Below are positions 10,316-24,350 of a DNA stretch of 64,000 nt, piece after piece. Position 1 is the first letter of the stretch. Every line of letters starts with the position of its first letter. The stretch is from assembly GCA_025602905.1 (NCBI GenBank), contig JAHLKI010000016.1, positions 372,001 through 436,000 on the forward strand, given 5' to 3'. Source of the DNA: Phlyctochytrium arcticum (lineage: Eukaryota > Chytridiomycota > Chytridiomycetes > Chytridiales > Chytridiaceae). The position numbers and the translations under genes were made by a program. The notes below the pieces were generated by a model. It did no database searches and was not told the origin of the DNA. It was given only the letters and a program-made list of their open reading frames with translations.

Positions 10316-12286
10316 ATGAAGAGTGCCGGTGTGTCTGACTCTGATTCGGGCTCTAATGGCAGCAATCATCCACTGCAACGGCGGTCGCCAAATCGAACTT
10401 CTCGCTCTCAAGGGTCTCGTCGACTATCTGCCAAGACGCCAAATGTGCCTCCACCAGGGAAGCTTATAACAGTGCAGGGAGACACAGGAGCTGAGCTTTT
10501 GCGCGGCGACTCTGCGCTGCCGTCATTGTTTGAAAACGAGTCTGTGTTTGAGAGTCATCTCGGGCTAGCCAGAACGCCTTCGGACGACGCTCCTCGACAG
10601 TCCAGCCCAAACTATTCTTTCACCTTCTTGAGATCCGCTAGTGCAAGCCGCCCAAGGTCTTTCACACGGGAGTCTGCGAGGGACCCTCAAAGCATGACTC
10701 TAGACATCGGAACCCTGACTGGCAGTTTTGGAATACAAACCAGAGCAACTGATTGCGTGAGAGATCTTAAGCGGAACATCCAGGATTCACAAGGCATCTC
10801 AGCCGCTGGCCAAATACTACTATGGCAAGGGGAGGTACTGGCCGATAATGCTATGATAGGCACCATAGGATTGGAGAATGGGTCCAAGCTCCGATTAGCC
10901 CTAAACATGTCTACAGGTAAGTAACTTTTCTCCGCAGACAATCGCAAACCTGGCGCTAAGACATTTCAGGATCCGGACCGCCGCTGAAGAGCAGGAAAGC
11001 AGCCAGCGAGGATGATTCAGTAGTTTTCTTATTGTGCAAAGAAGATGATGATATGTATATGCTTGAATTTCATATGGGAGAAGGCCAGGACGGGCATCTG
11101 AATCGGAAGGATATGCTCCGCATGGCGGAAGTAGCCGGAATCGAGGTTTTGCAGGAACTAGCAAATGATGCACACTCTGTATATGTTCGAAATCTGCGAA
11201 GTGGATCATATTTATCGAGTCAAGACGATAACCGCCATCAGCAAAAGCCTCGTACTCCCTCTCTGAGTAGAAAGCGCCCAACCTCTGGGGATACAGATGC
11301 ATCAACTTCATCTCTTTTATCATACAACACCCCATTCTCCTCAAACGATCATACCCCAGACCGCCCTTTGTCACCATTGAGTTCTGGTCAATCTAGGCCC
11401 TCCTCTGGGGATTCCATACTATCAGACTTATTTGATGATGTTTTCTCATTTTGTGGCGGTCGCGGAAAGGGAGCTCGTGCCTTTGGTTGCCCTCAAACAC
11501 CCAGAAGGCGATTGCGGCCGGCAACTGCCATTTCTGTGATGCGGTTGCCAGGTGGCAGCGGACCAATGATCATAATACCAAGCGCACGCCCAGCATCTGC
11601 GGTACACCCGAGAAGGAGAGGTAGAAGCGTACTAGATGATACCCCTCCAGTCACACCACCATATCAACAACCTCAATATGACCGTGCGCCTGCCGTGCAA
11701 TCTTCATCCCCTACGGAGGGATCGAGGCCCAGGAGAAAAGTAAAAAAGGCAAAAAATCATAGTCGCTCATCAAGAGGCTCAAATTGCTCGGTCCGAACAG
11801 TCGAGGATCATACCCAAAACATTGCCGAGCATGTTGAAGAGTTCACATCTGCTCCAATACAGACAAGAGTAATACGGAATGCATCCGTTTCTATAACTCG
11901 AAAAGAGAGTACGGACTACAGAAGGGGCTTGTCTACCAGAGGAAACAGTACTGCTAGTTTGGTCGATAGGCCCCGGTCCAAACGTGAGCTGAAACCGATA
12001 TCTCCGCGAGTTGTCTCATCCGTTTGTACCATACGAAGGTGCTTCTTGTGTCGAAAGAAACTGGGTCCGGCGACATCGTTCAAATGTCGTTGCAACCAGG
12101 TATGTAACGGAACATTTTCGCTTCCAATTGTCCACGCTCATGTCAAACACAATCAATCAGATCTTCTGTTGCACCCATCGCTATTCCGACCGACACCCTT
12201 GCTCCTTTGACTATCGTACGGCAGGAAAGGCCGCTTTAGTAAAAGAGAATCCTCTAATCCGGAAAGAGAAACTAGCCAAGATCTGA
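10316..12286 (+). CDS. ZFAND4/ANUBL1-like protein: ubiquitin-like domain plus AN1 zinc finger
   Basis: Three exons (10316-10916, 10970-12099, 12161-12286) give 618 residues. A Ser-rich N-terminus precedes a ubiquitin-like domain at about 127-200 (MTLDIGTLTGSFGIQT, then QILLWQGEVLADN). A long disordered, basic/Ser-rich middle follows. The last ~60 residues form an AN1 zinc finger: CFLC, then CRC, then CCTHRYSDRHPC, with the C/H spacing of the family; the last intron falls inside the finger and splicing restores it. A ubiquitin-like domain with a C-terminal AN1 finger is the architecture of animal ZFAND4. AN1 proteins often work with Cdc48/p97 or the proteasome (family knowledge). A short second UBX/UBL-like segment may lie near residues 215-285, but I am unsure. 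Convergent with the next gene, 74 bp apart. Confidence 0.82.
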
Positions 12287-12360
12287 CCTAGCAACGACTT
12301 CATAGCGTAGACTAGCACATCCACTTGAGAGAGTTTATTTTGGCACTGGCTGGGCACTCC

Positions 12361-13132
12361 TCAGCTATCCCTTGTTGCCCTAGCCTGCTCTTCCTGCACG
12401 ACTCTTTGTTCCAAAGTGGCAATCTGCTCTTCGTACCATATGAAGAGATCTGACAATGTATTTATCTGTGAAAACCAGCATTCAGTCAACCCTCAAGCAG
12501 CATAAATGCCTTGGCTTACAAATTGTGAATAGTTTCGAAGTATTTGAGAAAGTTGGTCTTGCATTTGCTCCACCGTTCTGCGAGTTTCGCCATACCGCAC
12601 CTCGGCAGTACTGAGAGTAGGTATCAACTTACCCACATCTGCAGGAAAGATCAATATAAACAAGGATACCAAAAACTGACTGGATTTACCGCGGAATGGC
12701 TCTGCCTCAATAATGGAGCTCAAATTTTGAACTTCCTTCAGTTGAGTAGCGCTCAACCGCAAGTCCTCTTCAGATGCTAATACAATGTCACGTTTGGTAC
12801 TAAGGTCTAATGAAGTATTGATGATTTTTTCTTGCTCAATACTGAGAAACTTCTCTATATTTGCATCTATGAAGGAAGATTTGTATGAGCCTCATTTTGT
12901 CAATTTGTCGTATACAATGGCAGGTACAGTTTTGGTAGAACTCGCCGATATTCCGTCGTTCGCTTGCGATCTGCCGAAGTCTTTCATAGATTCCAGCCAC
13001 GGACCGAAGTAAAGATCCTTGCAAATCTCGCCTGCCCTCACTAGCAAGGGACAAGAGGGACGGGGCCGTAACCGCCTCCAGGTGAATCAGCCGGTCATTC
13101 AGTTCAGCAATCTGTTGCGATAAATCAGCCAT
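12361..13132 (-). CDS. DCTN3: Probable dynactin subunit 3 (p24)
   Basis: Four exons (13132-12928, 12866-12690, 12638-12520, 12465-12361) give 201 residues with all frames kept. The protein is almost entirely helical and coiled coil: MADLSQQIAELNDRLIHLEA at the start, DVGKLIPTLSTAEVRYGE in the middle, and LSDLFIWYEEQIATLEQRV at the end. The pattern of a hydrophobic LIPTL segment followed by a long heptad region and a terminal F-x-W motif matches the dynactin shoulder subunit p24, which stabilises the dynein activator complex. p24 is poorly conserved, so this is a family-pattern call. An in-frame ATG at 13192 would add 20 residues but would leave only 38 bp to the divergent CWC27 start, so 13132 is preferred. 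Confidence 0.6.
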
Positions 13133-13230
13133 TGGGGGAAAATTCGCGTGCGCACGTTTGCCTCGCTCTGCCTTGTAGAGCACTTCTATCATTCTACTCC
13201 TTGTTTATACAAGAAAGACATATCTTCTAA
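13133..13230. promoter_or_regulatory. Short bidirectional promoter, DCTN3/CWC27
   Basis: Only 98 bp separate the chosen divergent start codons (38 bp if the upstream DCTN3 ATG is used). Both promoters and both 5' UTRs must lie here or overlap the coding regions. No TATA consensus is obvious. Confidence 0.5.
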
Positions 13231-15219
13231 ATGAGTCACGCATACATTTCTGAACCTCCCACAAAGGGAAAGGTATTCTCATTCTCAAGTGTTCATATGT
13301 GATGAAGCTCTGATGGCGTATTCCCTTAGGTTGTCATAAAAACTACATTAGGCCCTCTGGAAGTTGAGGTACGTTCCTTTTGTAGATGAAACACTGTCGC
13401 CTTAGTGAATGTCAAATTATGAAGTTATGGCCAAAGGAAGCACCGAAAGCATGTCGAAACTTTGTGCAGTTATGGTGAGTATTCTTGCCGAAGCCTTGAT
13501 ACATTGCCTCTAACCCCCGCCAAGTTTGGAAGGTTATTATGACGGGACCATATTCCACCGAGTCATCAAAAAGTTCATTGTTCAAGGAGGTGACCCAACA
13601 GGTAATTTGAAATGGATCTTGGCGTCAGGGCTTTCCCTCAAAGTCTCTTCAGGCACCGGTGATGGAGGCGAATCAATATATGGCAAACCAGTAAGAAATT
13701 ACCTCGTATTGGGCAGGGGATGGTCAAAGTAACCCAGATTCAGTTTAGCAACGAATATCATTCAAGGCTGCGGTTTAGTCATCGGGGTATACTTGCCATG
13801 GTCTGTTGCGTCTGATTGCCACTCTCATGAACGACACCTTGACTGATTTTGATATTAGGCGAATACGGGAGAGGACGACAACAGGAGTCAATTCTTCTTC
13901 ACTTTTGATAAAGCTGACGATTTGAACCGCAAGAACACCATATTTGGGAAGGTAATGAGCGTCGGCATTCATGCAAAACCATACATGGCACTCAACCTCC
14001 TGTAGGTGGTGGGGGACACTATTTACAATCTTCTCAAGTTCAATGACCTGGAGGTCGACGTAGACGACAAGCCAAATTTTCCACCTCGAATATTATCGGT
14101 GGATGTTTTATACAACCCCTTTGACGATATAGAACCGCGCACAACGCCAGAGGAAGTGGCTGCCGCCAAAAAGAAGGCAGAAAAGGTTGCACAGGAGCAA
14201 GCAGAAGCCGCACGTCGGCCGAAGGGGAAAAAGTAATATAATTGCAATCGTTGAGATCGCTTTGAAGTACTGATTGTTCGTAGGAATGTAAGCTTGCTGT
14301 CCTTTGGTGAAGATGAAAAGGAGGAAGAAGAGATGCCAAAAACGAAGACCAAAATCCGCAGTAGTCACGACGTCTTGACCGACGATCCTCGTTTGAGCAA
14401 AGCATCTGTAGACCAAATTAGTAAAAAGGACGGACTTCCTGTTCGGACAGCAAATCCCCCACCGCAACCATCTTCGCCCTCTGCACACGTAGTCGCGGAG
14501 GAAATAGGCAGGAAGCGCAAGGCCGAGAGTATCGAAAAAGCGAAAATCCCACGAGCCGAGACCCAGGTCAAAGAATCAAATATGTAAGAGCCAGTCGCCA
14601 TCATTCTGTGTCTGCGATCCGCCAACTTAAAATTGGGTCGTTTTCTTTTAGGGATGTCCTGCAATCCGAAATACAAAAGCTCCAGGGTGAAATTCGTTCA
14701 ATTGATTCAGCGCGGAAGCCTCAGGAAGAGAAAAAGCCAGCCCCAACAAAGAAAGTCAAGCTCATGGCGGCCATCCGGGAAGACTACCTGCATTCTGACA
14801 AAGTGGTCACCCTGAGAAATCGGAAAAAGAACGGCGACGATAAGACATTAAATCTATTAGAAAAGTTCCAAAAAAAGCTTCAGAAATCACATCAAGATCC
14901 AGGTCACTCAGAAAAACTGTCACAGGAGAAGGTAGAAGATGGTCAAGAGTGTGATCTGCATTTCGTAATAAACTGTGAAAGCTGCCGAGATTCATTTGGA
15001 GCCAAAGACGAAGGCGATGAACAAGGCTGGATGGCGACCAGTTTAGTTTTCCAAAAAGAGAAGGGCGCGAACGTGTATGAGCCCAAGGTGGATGACTACA
15101 CAGTCATTGACCCGCGCACGCACGGAGATCTCGACGAGAAGAAAGGCCAATCGAGTCAATCGCGAAACTCTAATCGTGAGCCGTCTCGGCGACCCAGAGG
15201 CCACAGTTATAATAAATAG
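13231..15219 (+). CDS. CWC27: Spliceosome-associated cyclophilin CWC27
   Basis: Ten exons (13231-13272, 13330-13368, 13425-13474, 13525-13601, 13653-13690, 13744-13800, 13859-13951, 14006-14232, 14284-14583, 14652-15219) give 496 residues; human CWC27 has 472. The N-terminus [14 protein letters not shown] leads into a cyclophilin domain (about 1-175): [50 protein letters not shown] and HTIFGKV-type IFGKVVGDT. After PFDDI comes a long charged, Lys/Glu-rich C-terminal region with the conserved SLLSFGEDE and [12 protein letters not shown] motifs. CWC27 sits in activated spliceosomes with CWC22 and is thought to have weak or no isomerase activity. Splicing of all nine introns keeps the frame. The call is very secure. 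Confidence 0.95.
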
Positions 15220-15341
15220 TAGCAGGCGATCAGTGCTATATCTTGCGAACTTTGGACAAACCGAGGTCTAGATAGTGCCTAATATCAGAAGTTTTTATTT
15301 GAGCGCCAAGTTCCTGATCTGTCATGTTCATAACTTTGCAC

Positions 15342-16874
15342 TTACTTTACGATTGTCTGATCCAGTTCGTAATATGAAGGAATTTTGGACCGCTGCTTCA
15401 AATCTATATCAAGGACATGTAATGCATATCGTAACTTGGGCTCATGCCTGTCACCCGATAAGCCATTGGACGTTGCGGAAGTATCGTCAGTGGGAGCATC
15501 GTCACTCCAGATGGTGCACATAATAGACACATCTTTGAGCGTGGCCGCAAGCATAAATTCATTGATGATTTGTTCATCATCTTGATCACGTATTGGCGAT
15601 GGCTCTGCATCACTGATGCGATCTTGATATCGCTTGATGGTCTGTGCCCATTCACCAATAGTGGGATTACGAGTCTTGCGTTCAGGATCCAGTGCACTGT
15701 GTATCGGAATAATGCCCTCGATATCGAGAGGATCCAAGTTCGTTTGATGTTCACGTAATGCGCTCAGCAGTGGATCTACGGCCAGAATGTTGCTCACCAA
15801 AGTAAAAAGGATGTCAGTTCCCGATGAGCTTTGTAAAGAAGGATTTGCGTGTGCGGGTGAGCCTTGCTCTGCGGCGACGTACAAAGCCTCCTCCATCGAC
15901 TGGGCAAAGCGTTCCTGAGTATGACCTGTAAGAATGCGGATCGCATGGGAGACCTTGAGTATACTACTACCTTTTCCAACTTTAAAAATTCCCCATCAAG
16001 AAATATTTTGAGATTCTTTTGGGGGTTGACCAGCAAATTTTGTAATGATTGATATATTCGGGGTACGTCTCCTGAATACAATTCCAAGGGGCAAAATTCG
16101 TTGGCTTCAAGGTCCGCTCGATTTGCAGCCTTTAGATGTTGGTGCATGCAATATCGACAAGTTGAATATTTGACATGGTTGGAAGAATTTATTGCCTTTG
16201 AGACGGGCAAGAACCCCCACTTTGGCTGCAACTCGAAATCAGCATGACTGTCGTAGAAGCCTCCGCAGACAAAGTTTCCGATACCTTGATTTCCACCGCA
16301 ATAGTCCGCGATCGTGCCATTCTATACTTTCTACTTGCGGGAATAACAGCCCCTTCATGACTTCCACGGCGTTTGGAGCCAGATATGTGAGGTCTGCAAG
16401 TATAGTCCGGGATGAGAACCCCCAACCCTTGTCGCGTGTCAATATCCTTGTGACTTCGATCTAGTGGCCGACAGAGAGAGAGCAATCTGGAACTCTCTTG
16501 CAGGAAGTCTGTGTCTATAGGCAGTAATTCCTACATTTGATCAGCGGATGTGATCCCACAACGGACATCAATTCCAAATACCATGGCTCCGATGTACTGT
16601 TTCATGCCCCGAAGATTGGCAACAACTTCTTGTTGGAACGTAAGTTCATACTCCAGATCTTCTGGGTCAGTATTAGCTTCCACAGAGCTCGAACATGTGC
16701 TTTCGTCGTCCTGTTTCCTGAGACGCAATACATGCCCTTCCATTTGTTAGTATTCTGGGTCGAAATACAAGGTGACCCAGGCGAAATACCTTTATGTTCC
16801 GGGTTGGGCCCATGATATGATAGCACTATATTCGCATTTCCTTCTCCTTTGTACCGCCAGTCTGGTGCGTTCAT
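15342..16874 (-). CDS. IPK1: Inositol-pentakisphosphate 2-kinase
   Basis: Five exons (16874-16790, 16736-16582, 16530-16285, 16225-15971, 15914-15342) give 437 residues. The enzyme phosphorylates InsP5 at the 2-position to make InsP6 (phytate). The start MNAPDWRYKGEGNANIVLSY is the N-lobe nucleotide-binding loop, and GHVLRLRK follows across the first junction. Later motifs are typical of the family: VEIKPKWGFLP, CRYCMHQHLK, EFCPLELYSGD and near the end LDIDLKQRSKIP. Intron 1 has a clear TACTAAC branch site. The last intron's acceptor is taken at 15915 because only that one keeps the frame (ERFAQSMEEALY). The stop at 15342-15344 overlaps a possible donor (GTAAGT), so a slightly different C-terminus is possible. 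It is convergent with CWC27 and divergent from GET3. Confidence 0.92.
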
Positions 16875-17003
16875 TGCGGCGTTCTGTTCAATGTCAAATG
16901 TTAAATTCAGCAGCAGCGTGACAGCGGCTTCTCGCCTGCATGCAATTCGAATTTCGAACAGATCCGAAGTTCCAAATAAACAAACAGCTAGTATCCGTTC
17001 ACG
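16875..17003. promoter_or_regulatory. Short bidirectional promoter, IPK1/GET3
   Basis: 129 bp separate the divergent ATGs of IPK1 (16874, minus) and GET3 (17004, plus). No TATA box is evident. The sequence must serve both genes unless the promoters extend into coding sequence. Confidence 0.5.
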
Positions 17004-18368
17004 ATGTCAGACGACGAGTCCCACGAGGCCTTGGAACCTACCCTTCAAAACGTCCTCGACCAGGAAAGTCTTCGCTGGATATTTGTTGGTGGAAAGGGTG
17101 GAGTTGGAAAAACCACAACGAGGTGCGGGCTGATCATCTTCGGAAAAACACTGCAAAGTTTCCTGATCTTCATATAACAAGTTGTTCTTTGGCAACTCAA
17201 TTAGCCAAAGTTCGAGAGTCAGTCCTATTGATCTCCACCGACCCCGCTCACAACTTGTCTGGTACAACGCATGGTTCTTATTGTTCGAAAGCTGGAAATG
17301 AAACTCATTATGTTTACTCTCCAAGATGCTTTCAGTCAAAAGTTCTCCAAAACTCCGACGCTCGTCAATGGTTATAACAATCTTTATGCCATGGTGAGTT
17401 GATTGCGGTACAAACAATCGAATTGATATGCTCATGTCCATATAGGAAATCGATCCCACTGGCAGCATTCAGGAAATGATCGACAATGGTGGGTATTCCT
17501 TAACTGTCAGATGCACAGGCTTATCATAATGTACTTCAGCTCAAGAATCCGGTGTACAATCGCACTTGCAAGACATGGCATTCGCTATCCCCGGTGTAGA
17601 CGAGGCTATGAGTTTCGCAGAAGTGATGAAGTAGGCGTTGTTGAAAACAATCCATTGGAGCACAAGCTGACCGCCCACATATAGGCTTGTGAAATCTATG
17701 GACTATTCTTGTATCGTTTTCGACACCGCGCCGACCGGTCACACTCTTCGCTTCTTGTCATTCCCAACTGTCCTGGAAAAAGCATTGGGCAAGCTGTCAC
17801 AATTGGGTGGCCGATTCGGACCCATGCTGCAACAAGTAAGAAACTAAAGCAGTCTGTTCTGCGTCGGTTAGATATTGATTGAAGCATAGATGAGCGGAAT
17901 GATGGGCATGCCACCCAATCAAGAAGACATGTTCCAGAAGCTGGAGGGCATGCGGGCGGTTATTCAGGAAGTCAACGCACAATTTCAGGACCCGGATAAG
18001 ACTACTTTTATTTGCGTCTGCATTTCCGAATTCCTGTCTTTATACGAGACGGAACGCATGATTCAGGAGCTAACGTCGTTCCACATTGATACTCACAACA
18101 TTGTGGTCAACCAGTTGTTGAATCCACCAAAAGGTTCAACCATCGCTGAAGTGCGCACATCACAATTTCTAATTTTGATGATACAGACTCTAAATGCGAA
18201 AATTGCTCTATTCGATCGAAAATGCAGGCAAAATATCTGGAGCAGATCCACGAACTTTACGAAGATTTCCATATTGTAGAGATGCCTCTACTCACGAAGG
18301 AGATCCGCGGAGTGGAAAATATCACTGAATTCTCGGAATTGCTGATTCATCCAAGGAAACAGGAGTAG
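17004..18368 (+). CDS. GET3: GET3/ArsA-type ATPase for tail-anchored protein targeting
   Basis: Eight exons (17004-17122, 17182-17261, 17326-17393, 17446-17488, 17540-17630, 17685-17835, 17890-18133, 18187-18368) give 325 residues, the usual Get3 size. The deviant Walker A loop [10 protein letters not shown] is at 29-38, Switch I at [16 protein letters not shown], and the A-loop/Switch II at [13 protein letters not shown]. The methionine-rich helical part ([12 protein letters not shown]) lines the groove that holds transmembrane segments. The CENC motif near the end, restored across the last intron, binds the zinc that links the dimer. In yeast, Get3 shuttles tail-anchored proteins to Get1/Get2 at the ER. 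All junctions keep frame. The call is very secure. Confidence 0.96.
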
Positions 18369-19019
18369 TTTAAACCAAATTTTGTGGAGATCTCATCTTG
18401 TTCATCACTTGTCGTAATATCTTTCCTTCATGTTACGATATTTTTTCAGAAACCACAAGGCTTCCAGTTCCTTATAAACAAATTGCCCTGCAATCACGTC
18501 ACTTGTTAATTGACAGCCCTAAATGCCCACCAATGCACAGGCTGGCCCCTACCCTGCTGGATTCCCTTCTCTATTTGCTCCGGATCAGTGAGATCCTTTC
18601 TTTTCAAAAAGGCTGATTTAAGCCTTCCCCGGAAGTAATCATAACCAGCAGGGTATTCTCGACCAATAAAGAGTAACTACACGTTGCACCACGTAAGACT
18701 CTGTTGTGCAAGCATCAAAAACGCAACATCTTCAGGTCAACCTGCTTGTAAAGTTCACGCACTTGTGTGCGGAGTGATGGGAGACTCATTCCAGAATCCA
18801 GTGGTTGTAACAATCTATAGAAATGGCAGTTTGGCAGCAGTTTGGCAGTTCTTGGTTGGGGCAACTGTCAGAGGGCTGTGCACTCACGATATATCCTAGA
18901 AAGGATAAAGGGAGTCAGCGGGGTTTCTCAAAATCTGGGTTTTTTTTTGACCGACCAGCAAAATCCGAAACCCCAATTACCGGCCAGTGATTTCCCATAT
19001 CCCACCAGGTCCCACCACA
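18369..19019. other. Intergenic region, nothing recognised
   Basis: About 650 bp between GET3 and SSZ1 on the same strand. Only short, unconserved-looking open frames occur. Two adjacent copies of TTTGGCAG(C/T) (near 18829-18849) and a run of nine T near 18942-18951 are the only local features. It should hold the GET3 3' UTR and the SSZ1 promoter. No tRNA-like A/B boxes were seen. Confidence 0.5.
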
Positions 19020-20695
19020 ATGACTACAGATCCAGAAACACCAGTCTTTATTGGCATCAGCTTCGGTACTTTGTACTCGACTGTTGCCATCATCGACAAG
19101 GACAACCGGGGAGAAACCATTGCCAACGAGGACGGTGACCGAAATGTTCCTTCCTACTATGCCTTCACCGGGCACGGCGAGGAGCTTGCCGGATCACAAG
19201 CCAAAGTGCAGGCCATGTCCAACCCCACAGGAACCGTTACCCAGTTCCGTAACCTGTTGGGCAAAAAGTAAGGAACACACAGAAGGGCTGAATTCTTTCA
19301 CAATGCTAACAGCATCAATCTGACAGATTTGAGGATGAGGAAGTCAAGCACCACATTGAAGCACTGCTCACAAACATTGTCCCTAGCCCCTCTGACCCCA
19401 CCCTCCCTACGTACGAAACCGAACATTACCCCGAAGACAGCGAGGATGCGGTCAAAGAATATCACAACCCTCAAGAGGTGTCCGCAAAATACCTCCGCAA
19501 ATTGAAAGAGACTGCCGAGTACTTTTTGGGCAAAACTGTCAACGGAGTTGTTCTCTCAACCCCTGTCCATTTTGAGGATGCTCAACAGGCCGCCTTGCTT
19601 GCCTCAGCACGAGATGCCGGATTCTCAGAAGTGTTCACCGTGCACGAACCCGTTGCTGCCGCCCTAGCATATGACAGCATTGAGGCGCGAAAGGACGAGG
19701 ACGGACCGGCAACAAAGAGCGACAAGAAGGATAAGCTCGTTGTTGTTCTGGATTTGGGAGGTCACCAATTCAATGTTTCCATTCTTTCTTCCAACAATGG
19801 CCTGTACACCGTCGTTCAATCTCTGGAGGATTCTCGCTTGGGTGGTGTGCACTTTGATGAAATTTTGATGGACTTTGTCGCTCAAGAGTTTAAGCGCAAA
19901 ACAAAAATGGACATTGGAAAGAATCGTCGTGCACGTTCCAAGCTGCAAAAGGCTTGCGAACAAACTAAGCGTGCTCTCACTCGCCAAGACTCAGCACCTT
20001 GCTCCGTTGAGTCACTTTTTGAAGGACAAGATTATCACGGTTCCGTTCCCCGAGGTCGTTTCGATATGCTGGCTGAACCTCTTTACAAGCGCTGCGTCGA
20101 GGTTATTCGCAAAGCTTTGGCGGATGCGGAAATTACGGTGGATGATGTCGATGAAGTTCTTTTGGTTGGAGGAGCCAGTCGTATGCCTCGCTTCCAAGTT
20201 GTTAGCAAAAACGTCTTCCCCAATGCGTTTATTCGCAAAGACATTGAGCCAGATGAAGCTATTGCTAATGGTTGTGCAACTCAGGCCGCGATCATTTTGG
20301 ACACTCCCAAGAATTTCGATTACAAAAACGCATCTGTCAACAAGACTGTTACAGACGTGGCCCATCTCTCGAAAAGTATTGGAATTCACCTCCCGGACGG
20401 ATCCTTCAAAGCCATTCTCCCTAAGCGAATCCCAATACCGGCTCACCGCTCTGCCTCTTTCGGATTGGCGCCTGGTCAGACAGAAGTTTTGGTCACCTTA
20501 TACGAGGGCGACAGCAACAACGTTGCCGACAACAAGAAGCTGATCGATGTTGTGCTGTCCGATCTCCCAACCACTGTACCTGCTGGTGCTGCGATCGAAG
20601 TTAGCTTGACCATGGAGAAGGACGAAGTGCTTCAGGTCTTAGTCAAGGAGACAAGTTCGGGGGCATCTGTCAAGGCAAAGGTGTCACAAGCTTAA
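19020..20695 (+). CDS. SSZ1: Ribosome-associated Hsp70-like protein SSZ1
   Basis: Two exons (19020-19267, 19327-20695) give 538 residues, the same length as yeast Ssz1. It is an atypical Hsp70: the N-terminal motif reads IGISFGTLYSTVAII instead of the canonical DLGTT(Y/N)S loop, VLDLGGHQFNVSIL forms phosphate loop 2, and EVLLVGGASRMPRFQ is the adenosine motif. The sequence DYHGSVPRGRFDMLAEPLY matches the Ssz1/Hsp70 lobe pattern. The substrate-binding part is truncated to a short beta domain ending LVKETSSGASVKAKVSQA, with no C-terminal lid, as in Ssz1. In fungi Ssz1 pairs with the J-protein zuotin on ribosomes and helps Ssb fold nascent chains. A fungal Ssz1 supports the fungal origin of the window. 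Metazoan HSPA14 is the alternative homologue, but the length and C-terminus favour SSZ1. Confidence 0.88.
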
Positions 20696-20775
20696 TGGTA
20701 GAATACTGGACAGTTAAGGGCTTTTGATTTATTTGTACAATATGTGCATCAGAGCGCATTGCGCTGTATTTATGT

Positions 20776-24092
<3,317 letters not shown>

Positions 24093-24350
24093 GGATCACC
24101 GCTCGAAACTCCCAACACACAAAGCTCTTCAATTTTTGAATGTCTTGGAATCTTGAAGGTCTCGATGACACATTACACCAACCCTATGGCCGCGGGCAGC
24201 CACCTTTTTCACATACGGATACTGTAGATCCAGACATAGATCTCTCGATGTGGAAAAAGAGTCCTGGAGGGAGGATCAAAGTGTAGCTGTCCTGCAGACA
24301 CTCGGAAGGGGTTTGGAAGCAGATCGAGCAAACATTTGATTCGGAGTATT
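24093..24350. promoter_or_regulatory. Bidirectional promoter, CUL2/UvrD-like helicase
   Basis: 258 bp separate the divergent start codons at 24092 (minus) and 24351 (plus). The region contains short frames only; an ATG at about 24249 on the plus strand opens just 12 codons. No clear TATA box. Confidence 0.45.

Noticed and set aside
19875..20543. Second plus-strand frame within SSZ1
   Set aside because: Overlaps the conserved Hsp70 frame and has low-quality composition; a shadow frame.
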